Under the pieces are notes generated by a model that had not been told where the DNA came from, did not search any database, and saw nothing but the letters and a program-made list of their open reading frames with translations. The position numbers were made by a program, and so were the translations under genes. From positions 1-16,722 of the forward strand of contig JABITQ010000093.1 in NCBI GenBank assembly GCA_018700535.1: 16,722 nucleotides of DNA, read 5' to 3'. Positions within the stretch are counted from its first letter, which is position 1; each line of letters opens with the position of its first letter. The stretch comes from Candidatus Uhrbacteria bacterium (lineage in GTDB: Bacteria; Patescibacteriota; Patescibacteriia; UBA9934; GWF2-40-263). This document shows, piece by piece, positions 1 through 7,983 of the stretch.

Positions 1-234
1 GCTGCGTGAAAGACGAATTAATGCTTCCTCTGCGCAACTCTCTGCTGACAGTAGAATATCATTGCTAAGCTCCTCTGAATAGCCAATGTCTAGATCATCA
101 AGACCTGTAAACGCTACTGAGGTAACAATTAAAACCACAAGGGCACTCATGACGATAACCATCATGAGCCCAGCTGCACCGCGTTCATCGTTAATCAAGC
201 GGGACTCGGAGTGTTGTTTGGAATGATTCAGCAT
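1..234 (-). CDS. PilX-like minor pilus assembly protein, C-terminal part beyond the left edge
   Basis: The first 78 codons are visible and the gene runs off the left edge. After about 15 residues comes ERGAAGLMMVIVMSAL, a positively charged and Gly-rich stretch leading into a hydrophobic helix (about residues 20-42). The visible part then ends with a SCAEEALIRL-like helix. This is the N-terminal pattern of PilX/GspK-type minor pilins, which lack the FTLxE box and help prime pilus assembly at the inner membrane. I chose the ATG at 232-234. It overlaps the end of the upstream prepilin gene by 44 nt, and a TTG at 196-198 in the same frame is the alternative. Neither has a clear Shine-Dalgarno, so translational coupling is likely. 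It is the last visible gene of the pilus operon. The family assignment rests on the N-terminus only. Confidence 0.68.
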   Translation of the reverse strand, partial: MLNHSKQHSESRLINDERGAAGLMMVIVMSALVVLIVTSVAFTGLDDLDIGYSEELSNDILLSAESCAEEALIRLSRS

Positions 235-706
235 AATCGAAAAATGAAACATCGGAATCGTTAACTGTCTCGATTGTAAATTGGACTTGTACTACCGCAA
301 CATCATCAGCGCTTGTTAAGTTTGTGAAAACGAGATTTGAAACAGAAACATCATCTGTTGTAATCGACACCGCTCCCCCACCAGCCTCGCTGATTTGAAA
401 TTGACCATCATCTGCGGTTAACGAGTAAACATGAGGATCGTCTGCTCCTGCAACCATGTTAATGGACAACACCCCGGGATCAGCTGCAAAAGTTGAGGCC
501 CCTGTATTAACCCCCTCTGCGTGACGCATTGAGTCAGTGAGCCTGTCTTGAATAAGTCGTGCGTTAAATGCAACCTCTGAAGCAGCTTGAGTCTTTGCGC
601 GAATCTCAAACAAATTAAGGACGAAGCCAGAAATACCAACCAAAACAATTCCCATCAATAGGATGTAAAGTAGAGTCTCGACCAATGTAAACCCATCTTG
701 TCTCAT
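191..706 (-). CDS. PilW-like type IV prepilin (minor pilin)
   Basis: A 171-residue protein with a class III (prepilin peptidase) signal: MRQDG followed by FTLVETLLYILLMG. Cleavage is expected after Gly5, leaving Phe+1 and Glu+5. A hydrophobic helix follows to about residue 30, then a beta-rich globular part of about 140 residues. That organisation fits PilW/PilJ-type minor pilins. The frame stays open upstream, but the ATG at 704-706 puts the signal directly at the N-terminus and shares an ATGA overlap with the TGA stop of the propeller pilin gene. There is no Shine-Dalgarno, so coupled translation is likely. Its product probably sits with the neighbouring minor pilins in the initiation or tip complex. 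Pilin-like identity is firm; the exact subfamily is an inference. Confidence 0.82.
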   Translation of the reverse strand: MRQDGFTLVETLLYILLMGIVLVGISGFVLNLFEIRAKTQAASEVAFNARLIQDRLTDSMRHAEGVNTGASTFAADPGVLSINMVAGADDPHVYSLTADDGQFQISEAGGGAVSITTDDVSVSNLVFTNLTSADDVAVVQVQFTIETVNDSDVSFFDYAESFQTTLRVPLD

Positions 707-3540
707 GGAGAATATTTTAATGTGACGTCTAACACGATTGGTGTTGCCGTACCGCTCCCAGAAAGAAACGCTTTCCATTGAACCCATTGTGTTCCGCTCG
801 CACCTGGATCTGTTGTAATTCCAGTACCAGACGTTGAATATCTTGTTAAATCAGTCCCATCTGAACCAACCCAAGTTGCCGAACTAAGCCCGACCTCTGT
901 ACTTGCTGTTCTAATCATAAACTCCACTGTCCCCGTTCCAGACTCACTCCATTCAATCGATGTCCATGAAACTGCAGAACCGCTATCGAACGCTTGCGAA
1001 GTAAGCCTTCCTTCTGTCGCATAACTTCCAGTTGTAGTTGTAGGTCCAACAATCTGAAGCTCTAAACTATCATGCTCAGTTCCCATGTAGGCATACGTTC
1101 CATTGTACACGGCACCATTCGCATCTGCACCAAGATCAAATGATGAATACTCCACGGGAGTAGCGGGTGTTGATATATTCCAACGCTGAAGCTCTTTTGT
1201 ATTTTCGTCTGATGCAAAATACACAAAATCTGTGGCCGTCATCGAAAGATCATTCACAGCAGACCCAACTTCCCCCTCACCTGATAATGTCGGAGAAGAT
1301 GCAGTTGACACATCAAACACGGCAAGCTCACTCGTAGACCCAGCTCCCTTACGACCAATCACCAACACATCCCCACTCATCGCGACTGAAATCGCATCAG
1401 TGTTTCCAGATAGATCATAACTTCCCAACTCACTTGGTGACGCGGGTGTTGTGACATCGAATACGTTTAGCTCTTTTGAATTGCCTGTAGTTGCGGCATA
1501 CAGATCTGTTCCGTCGATAACGAGATCTGTTAGATCTCCATCTGTATCCATTGACCCGGACAGCGATGGCGAACCTGGTGAAGACACGTCGATTACAAAC
1601 AACTCATCTTTGTTGCTTTTCTCGCGCCCCAGATACACAGTCGTACCACTAATCTCCACAGAGTTCCCATCATCATTCCCAGGAGCATTATACCCACTTG
1701 AACGAGAGGGAGATGTCTTAGTGGTAACGTCGATAATATCTAATTCACGACTATTATTATCTGTCGCTAAGTAGGCGTAGTTTCCGCTTACAACAATATC
1801 ATTCACATCATCCCCTACTTCAAAAGCCCCTAGATACGATGGAGTTGATGGAGTTGTTGTGTCATAAATAAATAACTCGTCATCTCCTGCTGCATTTTCA
1901 GTAACGAGGTATGTGTAGTTTCCGTCTACATAAATTGCGTTTACATCATGCGTGCCACTTTTGTTTGCCGTACCGATTGAAGCTGGCGTAAGCCAGCTTG
2001 TTGTATCCGTGGCGAAAATCACAAAGTCATTGCTGTTGTTTGCTGTACCGAGATAAATAAATGCACCAAATGGTTCGACTGATAATCCATTATCGTTTCC
2101 TGTTACATCTCCTGATGCAAGCTCCGTAAATGTATCGATATCAACAACAACTAATTCCTTAGAGTTGTTTTCTGTGGCCAAAAAGGCATAGTCCTCATTT
2201 GAACTAATTGCAACGTCTGTAATATTTGAAGCCGTATCCAAACTCGAAGTCTCAGTGATCGACCCCTCTGGTGACGTCACATCGTATAGATGGAAATCTG
2301 CCCCTGTTCCGTCATCGCGACCCACATAGAGGTTGTTTCCAAATAGCTTCACCGCCATCGCATCTCCATCCCCAGACATGTCGACTGTATTTACTTGCAT
2401 ATAGTCTGAAATACGCACAACAAACAGCTCTGTGCTATTTTCGTCACTGGTAGCAAAAGCGTACGTTGACGACACAGCAACATCGGTTAATCCACCTACA
2501 ATACTCGTGCTCCCCAACTCAGTAAGTGTCCCCGTCGGAGTTGAGATATCATAAAAATACAATTCATCATCGGCAGAAAATTCTCGAGTGATGATCAGCG
2601 TTGTTCCTGTTGCATCAATTGCAGTGGCATTACCGTTCCCTGACAGATCGATTGAGTTTACCTGGGTCATCGTGGCCACATCGACAACAACCACCTCATT
2701 CGAGTTCTCATTACTTGTGATGTATGCATAACCATCATGAACAATAAAATCAGATATCGTCATCCCAAACAAATCAATTCCACCTAAAACCGTTGGCATA
2801 GATTCTGTCACCGAACTAACGTCAAGTGCCGAAAATTCATACCCCGTTGTACTCGTCGCTACGATATATAAAATATCGTTCAACTCATCATACTGCGCTG
2901 CAACCCTGTCTCCATTTCCATCAAGGTCAACAACGTACAACTCCTGAAGACCAGACCAACCTGAGCTGACTCCTGCAAGCTGAAATTCACCATTTGAAGT
3001 TGTAGTAATCGCCGTACTATTTTGCGTTCCTGCGTTGAAGTCTGCCGTTGTTGTCTGTGTCCACGATTGGACATTCCAATTTGTAACATAAAAAACAGCA
3101 TCGATGTTTTGGGTCCTCCCAGCCAGAACATCCCATGTCACATTCACCGTAACCTTCTTTGTGTTGTTATCCAAGATGCCAGAGACTGCGATGTCACCAG
3201 TCAATGCTCCGGTGCGATACACATCCTCAACTGTAATTGTGCGTGTATATACCGTATCGATTGTCTCAGACGATCCGCTGAATGTGTAATAACCAGACCC
3301 CGTTGCAAGTCCATGTGCACCGTTTGTAAGCTCTGAGTACTCTCGATCACGAATCGACCGCGCCGCTTCAATCCCCTCCTTGATATAACCAGTCGCCACA
3401 ATATACTCTGCGCCTTTTTTGGTCGCATGCGCAGACCCAAGCAATGTTGAAACAACCCCTCCAGAGAGAATCGCAAAAAGAGCCATCACGATGACGACTT
3501 CGATAAGAGACTGGCCTTGATTATTTTTCTGCGCGCCCAT
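703..3540 (-). CDS. Prepilin-like protein with a double beta-propeller head (candidate pilus-tip adhesin)
   Basis: A 945-residue protein. Residues 1-9 end in Gly, followed by QSLIEVVIVMALFAIL, a class III prepilin signal with Glu at +5 and a hydrophobic helix to about residue 37. Residues 40-160 resemble a PilV-type pilin domain (EGIEAARSIRDREY, then a GLATGSGYYTF stretch and a beta-rich part). About 14 repeats of 45-46 residues follow (about 205-835), with motifs such as ELxVxDVxxP and LTDVxV. They read as beta-propeller blades. Residues 843-945 form a beta-rich module with LTSQAFDSGS near its start and TPIVLDVTLKY at its end. Ordinary minor pilins are about 150-250 residues, so this one is very large. 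By analogy with PilY1, whose propeller lies at the pilus tip, I infer an adhesive or ligand-binding tip subunit anchored by its own pilin helix. It overlaps the upstream pseudopilin gene by 20 nt and the downstream gene by 3 nt. Confidence 0.85.
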   Translation of the reverse strand: MGAQKNNQGQSLIEVVIVMALFAILSGGVVSTLLGSAHATKKGAEYIVATGYIKEGIEAARSIRDREYSELTNGAHGLATGSGYYTFSGSSETIDTVYTRTITVEDVYRTGALTGDIAVSGILDNNTKKVTVNVTWDVLAGRTQNIDAVFYVTNWNVQSWTQTTTADFNAGTQNSTAITTTSNGEFQLAGVSSGWSGLQELYVVDLDGNGDRVAAQYDELNDILYIVATSTTGYEFSALDVSSVTESMPTVLGGIDLFGMTISDFIVHDGYAYITSNENSNEVVVVDVATMTQVNSIDLSGNGNATAIDATGTTLIITREFSADDELYFYDISTPTGTLTELGSTSIVGGLTDVAVSSTYAFATSDENSTELFVVRISDYMQVNTVDMSGDGDAMAVKLFGNNLYVGRDDGTGADFHLYDVTSPEGSITETSSLDTASNITDVAISSNEDYAFLATENNSKELVVVDIDTFTELASGDVTGNDNGLSVEPFGAFIYLGTANNSNDFVIFATDTTSWLTPASIGTANKSGTHDVNAIYVDGNYTYLVTENAAGDDELFIYDTTTPSTPSYLGAFEVGDDVNDIVVSGNYAYLATDNNSRELDIIDVTTKTSPSRSSGYNAPGNDDGNSVEISGTTVYLGREKSNKDELFVIDVSSPGSPSLSGSMDTDGDLTDLVIDGTDLYAATTGNSKELNVFDVTTPASPSELGSYDLSGNTDAISVAMSGDVLVIGRKGAGSTSELAVFDVSTASSPTLSGEGEVGSAVNDLSMTATDFVYFASDENTKELQRWNISTPATPVEYSSFDLGADANGAVYNGTYAYMGTEHDSLELQIVGPTTTTGSYATEGRLTSQAFDSGSAVSWTSIEWSESGTGTVEFMIRTASTEVGLSSATWVGSDGTDLTRYSTSGTGITTDPGASGTQWVQWKAFLSGSGTATPIVLDVTLKYSP
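1036..2928 (-). repeat. Array of about 14 beta-propeller blade repeats within the pilin fusion
   Basis: The encoded repeats are 45-46 residues long. Equivalent points (TISD, LTDV, ITDV, VNAI, VNDI, LTDL, VNDL) fall near residues 261, 351, 440, 533, 579, 670 and 762. The usual step is about 90 residues, which is two blades. One step of 46 residues (533 to 579) breaks the alternation. One blade type carries xATxxNSxELxVVD; the other carries a GR/GT-type strand and a DELFxYDxSxP end. The repeats are diverged at protein level, and I see no near-identical DNA repeats. Confidence 0.75.
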
Positions 3541-3958
3541 GCTCGTTAATCGTTATCACTTTTGTTTCGTTTGTTGAGGCTTGTGTAAGTGTGATTGTTC
3601 CAATGTCTGTGGTTTCACCTGTCCGGTATTGAAAAATAACATCTGTGAGACCAGTGGCGGTTATTCCACTCTTAAACGTCTTCACTTCATCGTAATCTGG
3701 ATCGCGCGATCCATAGGATGTCCCGAGAAACAACGTCACTGTCGACGAAGTTAAGTGCGCACCCCAAACCCCATCTTCATCACGACTAATCGTGCGAGCC
3801 TGCGCTTTTCTAATCTTCTCAACAACGACATCTGCCTCAACGGTAAGCTGACTCTTTGGAACAGAGTTAGATGCAAACCCCACAGACATAGCAATAGTGA
3901 CACCAAATACAGCGAGTACAACCAGCAGTTCCGGAAGTGTAAATCCGCGCACATTCAT
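3521..3958 (-). CDS. GspH/FimT-like pseudopilin
   Basis: A 145-residue prepilin. MNVRG precedes FTLPELLVVLAVFGVTIAMS, so cleavage is expected after Gly5, with Phe+1 and Glu+5. The globular part has a helix (VEADVVVEKIRKAQART) and then a beta-rich region with VWGAHLTSSTVTLFLGTSY, as in GspH/FimT-type minor pseudopilins. Such proteins help initiate the pilus or pseudopilus. The start codon shares an ATGA overlap with the pilC stop, and the 3' end overlaps the propeller pilin gene by 20 nt. It follows the assembly ATPases and platform protein and leads the minor pilin block. Prepilin identity is clear; the choice between GspH and FimT is not resolved. Confidence 0.83.
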   Translation of the reverse strand: MNVRGFTLPELLVVLAVFGVTIAMSVGFASNSVPKSQLTVEADVVVEKIRKAQARTISRDEDGVWGAHLTSSTVTLFLGTSYGSRDPDYDEVKTFKSGITATGLTDVIFQYRTGETTDIGTITLTQASTNETKVITINEHGRAEK

Positions 3959-5046
3959 AAGCTAAGTGCGTCTGTAACCGAGTAGATCGGTGTAAAGATT
4001 GAAACAGCAACAAACCCAACCACAAGCCCGATTAACATCAAAAGGATCGGCTCGATGATTGTTGAAAAGTTCTTAGCTTGAATTTCAACCTTCTCCTCAT
4101 AAAATGTAGCCAGATATAAAAGAGACTCCCCCATTCCACCAGAACGTTCACCAACAGAAATCATCCGCTGAACCATCTTTGGATAAAGCTTTGGATAGTT
4201 CTCAACAATTTCTGAAAAGTTCTCGCCTGAGCCAATGCGATTATGCATGTTTTTTACCGATGTGCGGTAGACGTAATTTGGAAGTGAGTACGATCCAATC
4301 TTGAGCCCTTCTTGAATCGGCACACCACTTTCGAGCAATGTTCCGATACCTCTACAAAATCGTGCTCGGTTGATGTCGTGAATGAACGGGCCTATCGCGG
4401 GGATTCGTAAGATCACCTTGTGCACAATCGGTCGCATTACTTTTAGACGAAGAATTGAAACAAGAATAAAGAACCCACCAAAAAATGTTGGGGTTACAAT
4501 CAACCCATGTTCATCGAACAATCGAGCGATCCACATCAACAGACGTGTGGTCCATGGCAACTGTGTATCTAACGAATCAAAAATACCCGCCATCTGCGGC
4601 AAGACAAACGTTGCAATCGCAAACCCAACGACCACCGCTGCCGAAATCACAATCGCTGGATAAAACATCGCACCCTGAATGTTTCGGCGAACCTGAAGAT
4701 CGCGAGACATTTGCTCAGAGAGATGAGAAAGGTTCTCAGCCAATGTCCCAGAGCTCTCACCAATTTTTACAGAAGAAACAAAAATCGGACTAAATACTTT
4801 TGGTGACTTTTCCATTGCCTCCCCCAATGCGTTCCCAGACTGTACGTCGTTGTTTACTTTGCTCAGTACCTTTTTTAGCTTTCCACTAGAAGCCTCAACG
4901 AGCACCTCAAGAGATTCTGGAACCGTAAGACCTGCTGTTAGCATGATTGATAGGTTCTTGGTCATGGTAACAATATCGACCGTTTTTACTGGAGTAATGT
5001 CGATTTCTTTTTTGTACCACGGAATTTTTTTCTCTGCAGTTGCCAT
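3955..5046 (-). CDS. pilC: Type IV pilus inner-membrane platform protein PilC (GspF family)
   Basis: A 363-residue polytopic membrane protein that links the cytoplasmic ATPases to the growing pilus. Two T2SSF-type repeats are visible: the first around TKNLSIMLTAGLTVPESLEV with KIGESSGTL, the second around CRGIGTLLESGVPIQEGL with SVGERSGGMGESL. Hydrophobic segments lie at about residues 125-155, 180-200 and 332-356. The N-terminal region before the first repeat is only about 25 residues, shorter than in many proteobacterial PilC proteins. I start at the ATG at 5044-5046, four nt after the pilT stop. An in-frame TTG four codons upstream is possible but overlaps pilT. The stop forms an ATGA overlap with the next prepilin gene. 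Confidence 0.93.
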   Translation of the reverse strand: MATAEKKIPWYKKEIDITPVKTVDIVTMTKNLSIMLTAGLTVPESLEVLVEASSGKLKKVLSKVNNDVQSGNALGEAMEKSPKVFSPIFVSSVKIGESSGTLAENLSHLSEQMSRDLQVRRNIQGAMFYPAIVISAAVVVGFAIATFVLPQMAGIFDSLDTQLPWTTRLLMWIARLFDEHGLIVTPTFFGGFFILVSILRLKVMRPIVHKVILRIPAIGPFIHDINRARFCRGIGTLLESGVPIQEGLKIGSYSLPNYVYRTSVKNMHNRIGSGENFSEIVENYPKLYPKMVQRMISVGERSGGMGESLLYLATFYEEKVEIQAKNFSTIIEPILLMLIGLVVGFVAVSIFTPIYSVTDALSL

Positions 5047-5050
5047 AAAG

Positions 5051-6043
5051 CTAATCAATCAACCCTTGTTTTTTCAAAGCCTTTAACGCCAAATCCATGC
5101 TAATCATTCCGTCTTTCTTTCCTGTCTGAATCGCAGAGCGCACAACAGAAAGATTGTTTTGACGGATGGCATTCTGAACAGCTAAGTTTGTTGTCAAAAT
5201 TTCTCGTGCAGCCACACGCCCTCCATCTCGCTGCTGAACCAAATGTTGTGATACAACCATCTTCAGAGTTGCTGCAAGCTGAACAAGAATCTGCTGTTGT
5301 TTAGCACCCTCAAATACGTTTACGATTCTCTCAATCACTTCTGATGCGTTTGGTGCATGCACGGTCGAAAGGACAAGATGCCCGGTCTCAGCAGCAGTGA
5401 GCGCAAGAGCGATCGTCTCAGGGTCACGCATCTCCCCCACCACAATCACATCAGGATCTTGGCGGAGTACGTGACGAAGACCTTTTGGAAATGATGGGAA
5501 GTGTGTAAAGAGCTGGCGTTGCTCAATGAGCGACTGTGCGTTTTGAAATCGATACTCGATTGGATCCTCTAGCGTAATGATATGCCTAGCCGATGTCTGA
5601 TTGATTTCTTGAACAATTGACGCCATTGTCGTTGATTTTCCAGATCCAGTCGGTCCGCTAACAACAACAAGCCCATCCATCATTGTCGGGATACGCATCA
5701 TACTTGGATGAAACCCAAGCTGCTCGCTGGTAGGAATATCTTTTTGAATCAAACGAATCGCGAGCGCTAACCCACCACTGTGCTTATGAACGTTAATACG
5801 CAAACGAATACCTCCAACCACAGATCCAACATCAACATCCCCCGACTGGTCGAGCTCCTTTAACTGAGCTTGATTCAAGAGCGACTGAGCGATCATCTGC
5901 ACAGACTGTAACGTGATGACACTCTTATTAATCGCAAGCAACTGCCCATGAACGCGAATAATCGGAAGCGCACCTGAGACCAAGTGCAAGTCTGAGGCTC
6001 CTTTCTTTTTTGCAAATGTAACAAATTTTTGTAGCTCCTCCAT
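5051..6043 (-). CDS. pilT: Type IV pilus retraction ATPase PilT
   Basis: A 330-residue hexameric secretion ATPase of the PilT type, expected at the cytoplasmic base of the pilus, where it drives depolymerisation and so retraction and twitching. It shows SDLHL near residue 17, Walker A GPTGSGKST (130-138), the Asp box TLEDPIEY, Walker B DVIVVGEMRD (198-207) and the His box GHLVLSTVH (221-229). The C-terminal part contains AVQNAIRQNN, in the place of the AIRNLIRE motif of PilT. Unlike the neighbouring PilB, it lacks the N-terminal MshEN-like domain and the Cys4 zinc motif, which separates retraction from extension ATPases. It starts 8 nt after the pilB stop. An AGGGAG lies 11 nt before the ATG, a rather long spacing. 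Confidence 0.95.
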   Translation of the reverse strand: MEELQKFVTFAKKKGASDLHLVSGALPIIRVHGQLLAINKSVITLQSVQMIAQSLLNQAQLKELDQSGDVDVGSVVGGIRLRINVHKHSGGLALAIRLIQKDIPTSEQLGFHPSMMRIPTMMDGLVVVSGPTGSGKSTTMASIVQEINQTSARHIITLEDPIEYRFQNAQSLIEQRQLFTHFPSFPKGLRHVLRQDPDVIVVGEMRDPETIALALTAAETGHLVLSTVHAPNASEVIERIVNVFEGAKQQQILVQLAATLKMVVSQHLVQQRDGGRVAAREILTTNLAVQNAIRQNNLSVVRSAIQTGKKDGMISMDLALKALKKQGLID

Positions 6044-6051
6044 AAAGTATT

Positions 6052-7740
6052 TTACTCCCTAGTAACACGCAAAATCTCCTCAAGCGTTGTCTCTCCAGCA
6101 ACCACCTTGCGTAACCCGTCATGAAGCATCGTTGTCATCCCTTCACTCATAGCAAGTGTGCGGATTACGTCTGCGTTCTTGCGCTCCATTACAACAGCAC
6201 GAATCGCATCACTCACCATCAATACTTCATATACTCCAGACCGTCCGCTATATCCACTGTCATGGCACACCTGGCACCCCTTTCCTTTAAAAAGTCGAAT
6301 CTTCTCAAACTCATCCTTCCCACTAATTTCTTTGAGATACTTCCCCACTGTTGGATTCTGCTCCATGAGCTTTTTCTCAACATCGGTGAAGACATAGCTA
6401 TGAATACACTTTGTACAAATTTTCCTCACGAGACGCTGGGCAACAATTACGTTCACTGTTGAGGCAATCAAGAAGTCTTCAATTTCCATGTCAGACAATC
6501 GTGGGAACGCTGTGGCAGCATCGTTTGTGTGAAGCGTCGAAAGCACCAAGTGCCCTGTCATCGCCGCATTCACCGCAACGCCAGCTGTCTCTTTGTCACG
6601 GATCTCACCAACCATCACCACATCAGGGTCCTGACGCACAACCGACCTAAGCCCTTTCGCAAACGTAAGTCCCGTCTTCTCATTTACTTGAATCTGATTA
6701 ACTCCCTCAATGTCGTACTCAACTGGATCTTCAATCGTTGTAATATTCACCTCGCGCTTATTCAAAACCTTCAAAGCTGAATAAAGCGTCGTTGTCTTAC
6801 CAGAACCCGTTGGCCCTGTAACAAGAATCATTCCCCATGGACGCTCAATAGCTTCGTGAAAATTTTTCAAGTCTTCAGGTGAGAATCCTAAGTCTTCAAG
6901 GTTATAACGGCGTGATTTATCTGAGAGCAGACGCATCACTGCCTTTTCATTGTGAGTAGTAGGAACAATGGATAAACGAATTTCTACTTCCTCACCATAA
7001 TCGTTGACGAATGTAAGCTTTCCGTCCTGCGATGTGCGATGCTCGTCTGTTGCAAGCCGAGAAAGAACTTTGAGGCGCGTAATCACTCCCTCATGAACGG
7101 AGATTGGAAGCTTTACAACATCATGAAGGATTCCGTCTGTACGATATCGGATCATGGTGTACTCATCCTCAGGCTCAACGTGAATATCAGATGATCCACC
7201 CTGATAAGCATTGTCGATAATAATCTTTACTAATTCAACAATAGAGCTGGAAGCTTTTGCTCCCCCCTTTTTACGAATTTCCAAAATACGCTCGAACTCT
7301 GTCTTTGGATCCTTCCGAAAAAGGAACATGTGGTTATGCAAATCTGAGGGAGTTGCATACACAAACGTCACCTGTGCGCGCAAGTACTTTTCAAGAAGCG
7401 ATTTCAACACAACATCATCTGGACTTGCCGTAGCCATGGAAACACCCGCCTCACCTCTGCTGATTGGGATCAATCCCTTTGCTCTTGCAAACGATTCTGG
7501 AACAATATTCAACACGTCACTCGCAATCCTCTCGCGCTCAAGTCGCACAAAGCGAGAATGAAAATAGTTCGCGATCAGTTGTCCTAAATGCTCATCAGAA
7601 ATCAAACCACTCTGTGGTAAAAATTCCACAAGTGGAACTTGCTTCTCAGATGCTGCGGCTTGCGCGGTTTTGAATTGCGCATCACTAACAAGATCAGAAC
7701 CTAGAAGAATGATTTTTAATTGTGAAGGTGTAAGCGGCAT
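6052..7740 (-). CDS. pilB: Type IV pilus extension ATPase PilB (GspE family)
   Basis: A 562-residue ATPase that powers pilus assembly together with PilC. Residues 1-140 resemble the MshEN/T2SSE N-terminal domain (a PLVEFLPQSGLISDE-like start, then FVRLER). The ATPase core follows, with SSDIHVEP (183-190), Walker A GPTGSGKTT (309-317), TTIEDPVEY (334-342), Walker B DVVMVGEIRD (373-382) and the His box GHLVLSTLH (396-404). Four cysteines at 442, 445, 489 and 492 form the CxxC...CxxC zinc motif of PilB/GspE. Length and domain order are normal. It is the first gene of the pilus operon. Its ATG at 7738-7740 has no Shine-Dalgarno and is preceded by an extended -10 promoter. Confidence 0.95.
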   Translation of the reverse strand: MPLTPSQLKIILLGSDLVSDAQFKTAQAAASEKQVPLVEFLPQSGLISDEHLGQLIANYFHSRFVRLERERIASDVLNIVPESFARAKGLIPISRGEAGVSMATASPDDVVLKSLLEKYLRAQVTFVYATPSDLHNHMFLFRKDPKTEFERILEIRKKGGAKASSSIVELVKIIIDNAYQGGSSDIHVEPEDEYTMIRYRTDGILHDVVKLPISVHEGVITRLKVLSRLATDEHRTSQDGKLTFVNDYGEEVEIRLSIVPTTHNEKAVMRLLSDKSRRYNLEDLGFSPEDLKNFHEAIERPWGMILVTGPTGSGKTTTLYSALKVLNKREVNITTIEDPVEYDIEGVNQIQVNEKTGLTFAKGLRSVVRQDPDVVMVGEIRDKETAGVAVNAAMTGHLVLSTLHTNDAATAFPRLSDMEIEDFLIASTVNVIVAQRLVRKICTKCIHSYVFTDVEKKLMEQNPTVGKYLKEISGKDEFEKIRLFKGKGCQVCHDSGYSGRSGVYEVLMVSDAIRAVVMERKNADVIRTLAMSEGMTTMLHDGLRKVVAGETTLEEILRVTRE

Positions 7741-7764
7741 GGAATTTTTATCGTTGTTAAGTAA

Positions 7765-7773
7765 AGTATATCA
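7765..7773 (-). promoter_or_regulatory. Extended -10 promoter of the pilus operon
   Basis: On the minus strand the sequence is TGATATACT, an extended -10 (TGn plus TATACT). The -35 position falls in the T-run of the upstream terminator and has no consensus. The predicted start near 7758 gives an untranslated leader of about 18 nt without a Shine-Dalgarno before the pilB ATG. Confidence 0.55.
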
Positions 7774-7788
7774 AATTTTGAGGTATTA

Positions 7789-7822
7789 AAAAACGCATCA
7801 TGAATTTTTCTGATGCGTTTTT
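7789..7822 (-). terminator. Hairpin terminator between the short ORFs and pilB
   Basis: A perfect 12-bp stem (AAAAACGCATCA / TGATGCGTTTTT) with a 10-nt loop, followed on the minus strand by a T-run. It starts seven nt after the stop of the 47-codon ORF, so it most likely ends minus-strand transcription before the pilB promoter. The T-rich plus side means it could also work in the other direction. Confidence 0.75.
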
Positions 7823-7828
7823 GTATTT

Positions 7829-7972
7829 TTATTCGATCCCTTTCATTAACAACTTCTTCACTTTCTCCACAACACTCTCTGAAGCATTCTGATCTTTTGG
7901 ATAATAGCCAGAGGGGGAAATAATGACTAGTATCATCTTGAATGCCACATCAGATTTAAGTTCTTTCAACAT
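7829..7972 (-). CDS. Short ORF of unknown function (47 aa), possibly the 3' part of a broken gene
   Basis: ATG at 7970-7972 to TAA at 7829-7831. The product begins MLKELKSDVAFKMILVIISP and continues with a helix-forming, Lys/Glu/Val-rich end (VVEKVKKLLMKG). I do not recognise it. The coding-like composition and a terminator directly behind the stop suggest it is, or was, a real gene end. There is no clear Shine-Dalgarno. The frame differs from the neighbouring short ORF upstream. It could be a genuine small protein, the second half of a frameshifted gene, or chance. Confidence 0.35.
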   Translation of the reverse strand: MLKELKSDVAFKMILVIISPSGYYPKDQNASESVVEKVKKLLMKGIE

Positions 7973-7983
7973 CTCAAACTCAC

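Noticed and set aside
1232..1774. Plus-strand open frames across the propeller gene
   Set aside because: They are opposite-strand shadows of Ser/Thr/Asp-rich repeats, with no ribosome site and no recognisable product.
1036..2928. CRISPR or tandem DNA repeat from the regular spacing
   Set aside because: The period is 45-46 codons in a coding frame and the copies are diverged at DNA level. It is a protein repeat.
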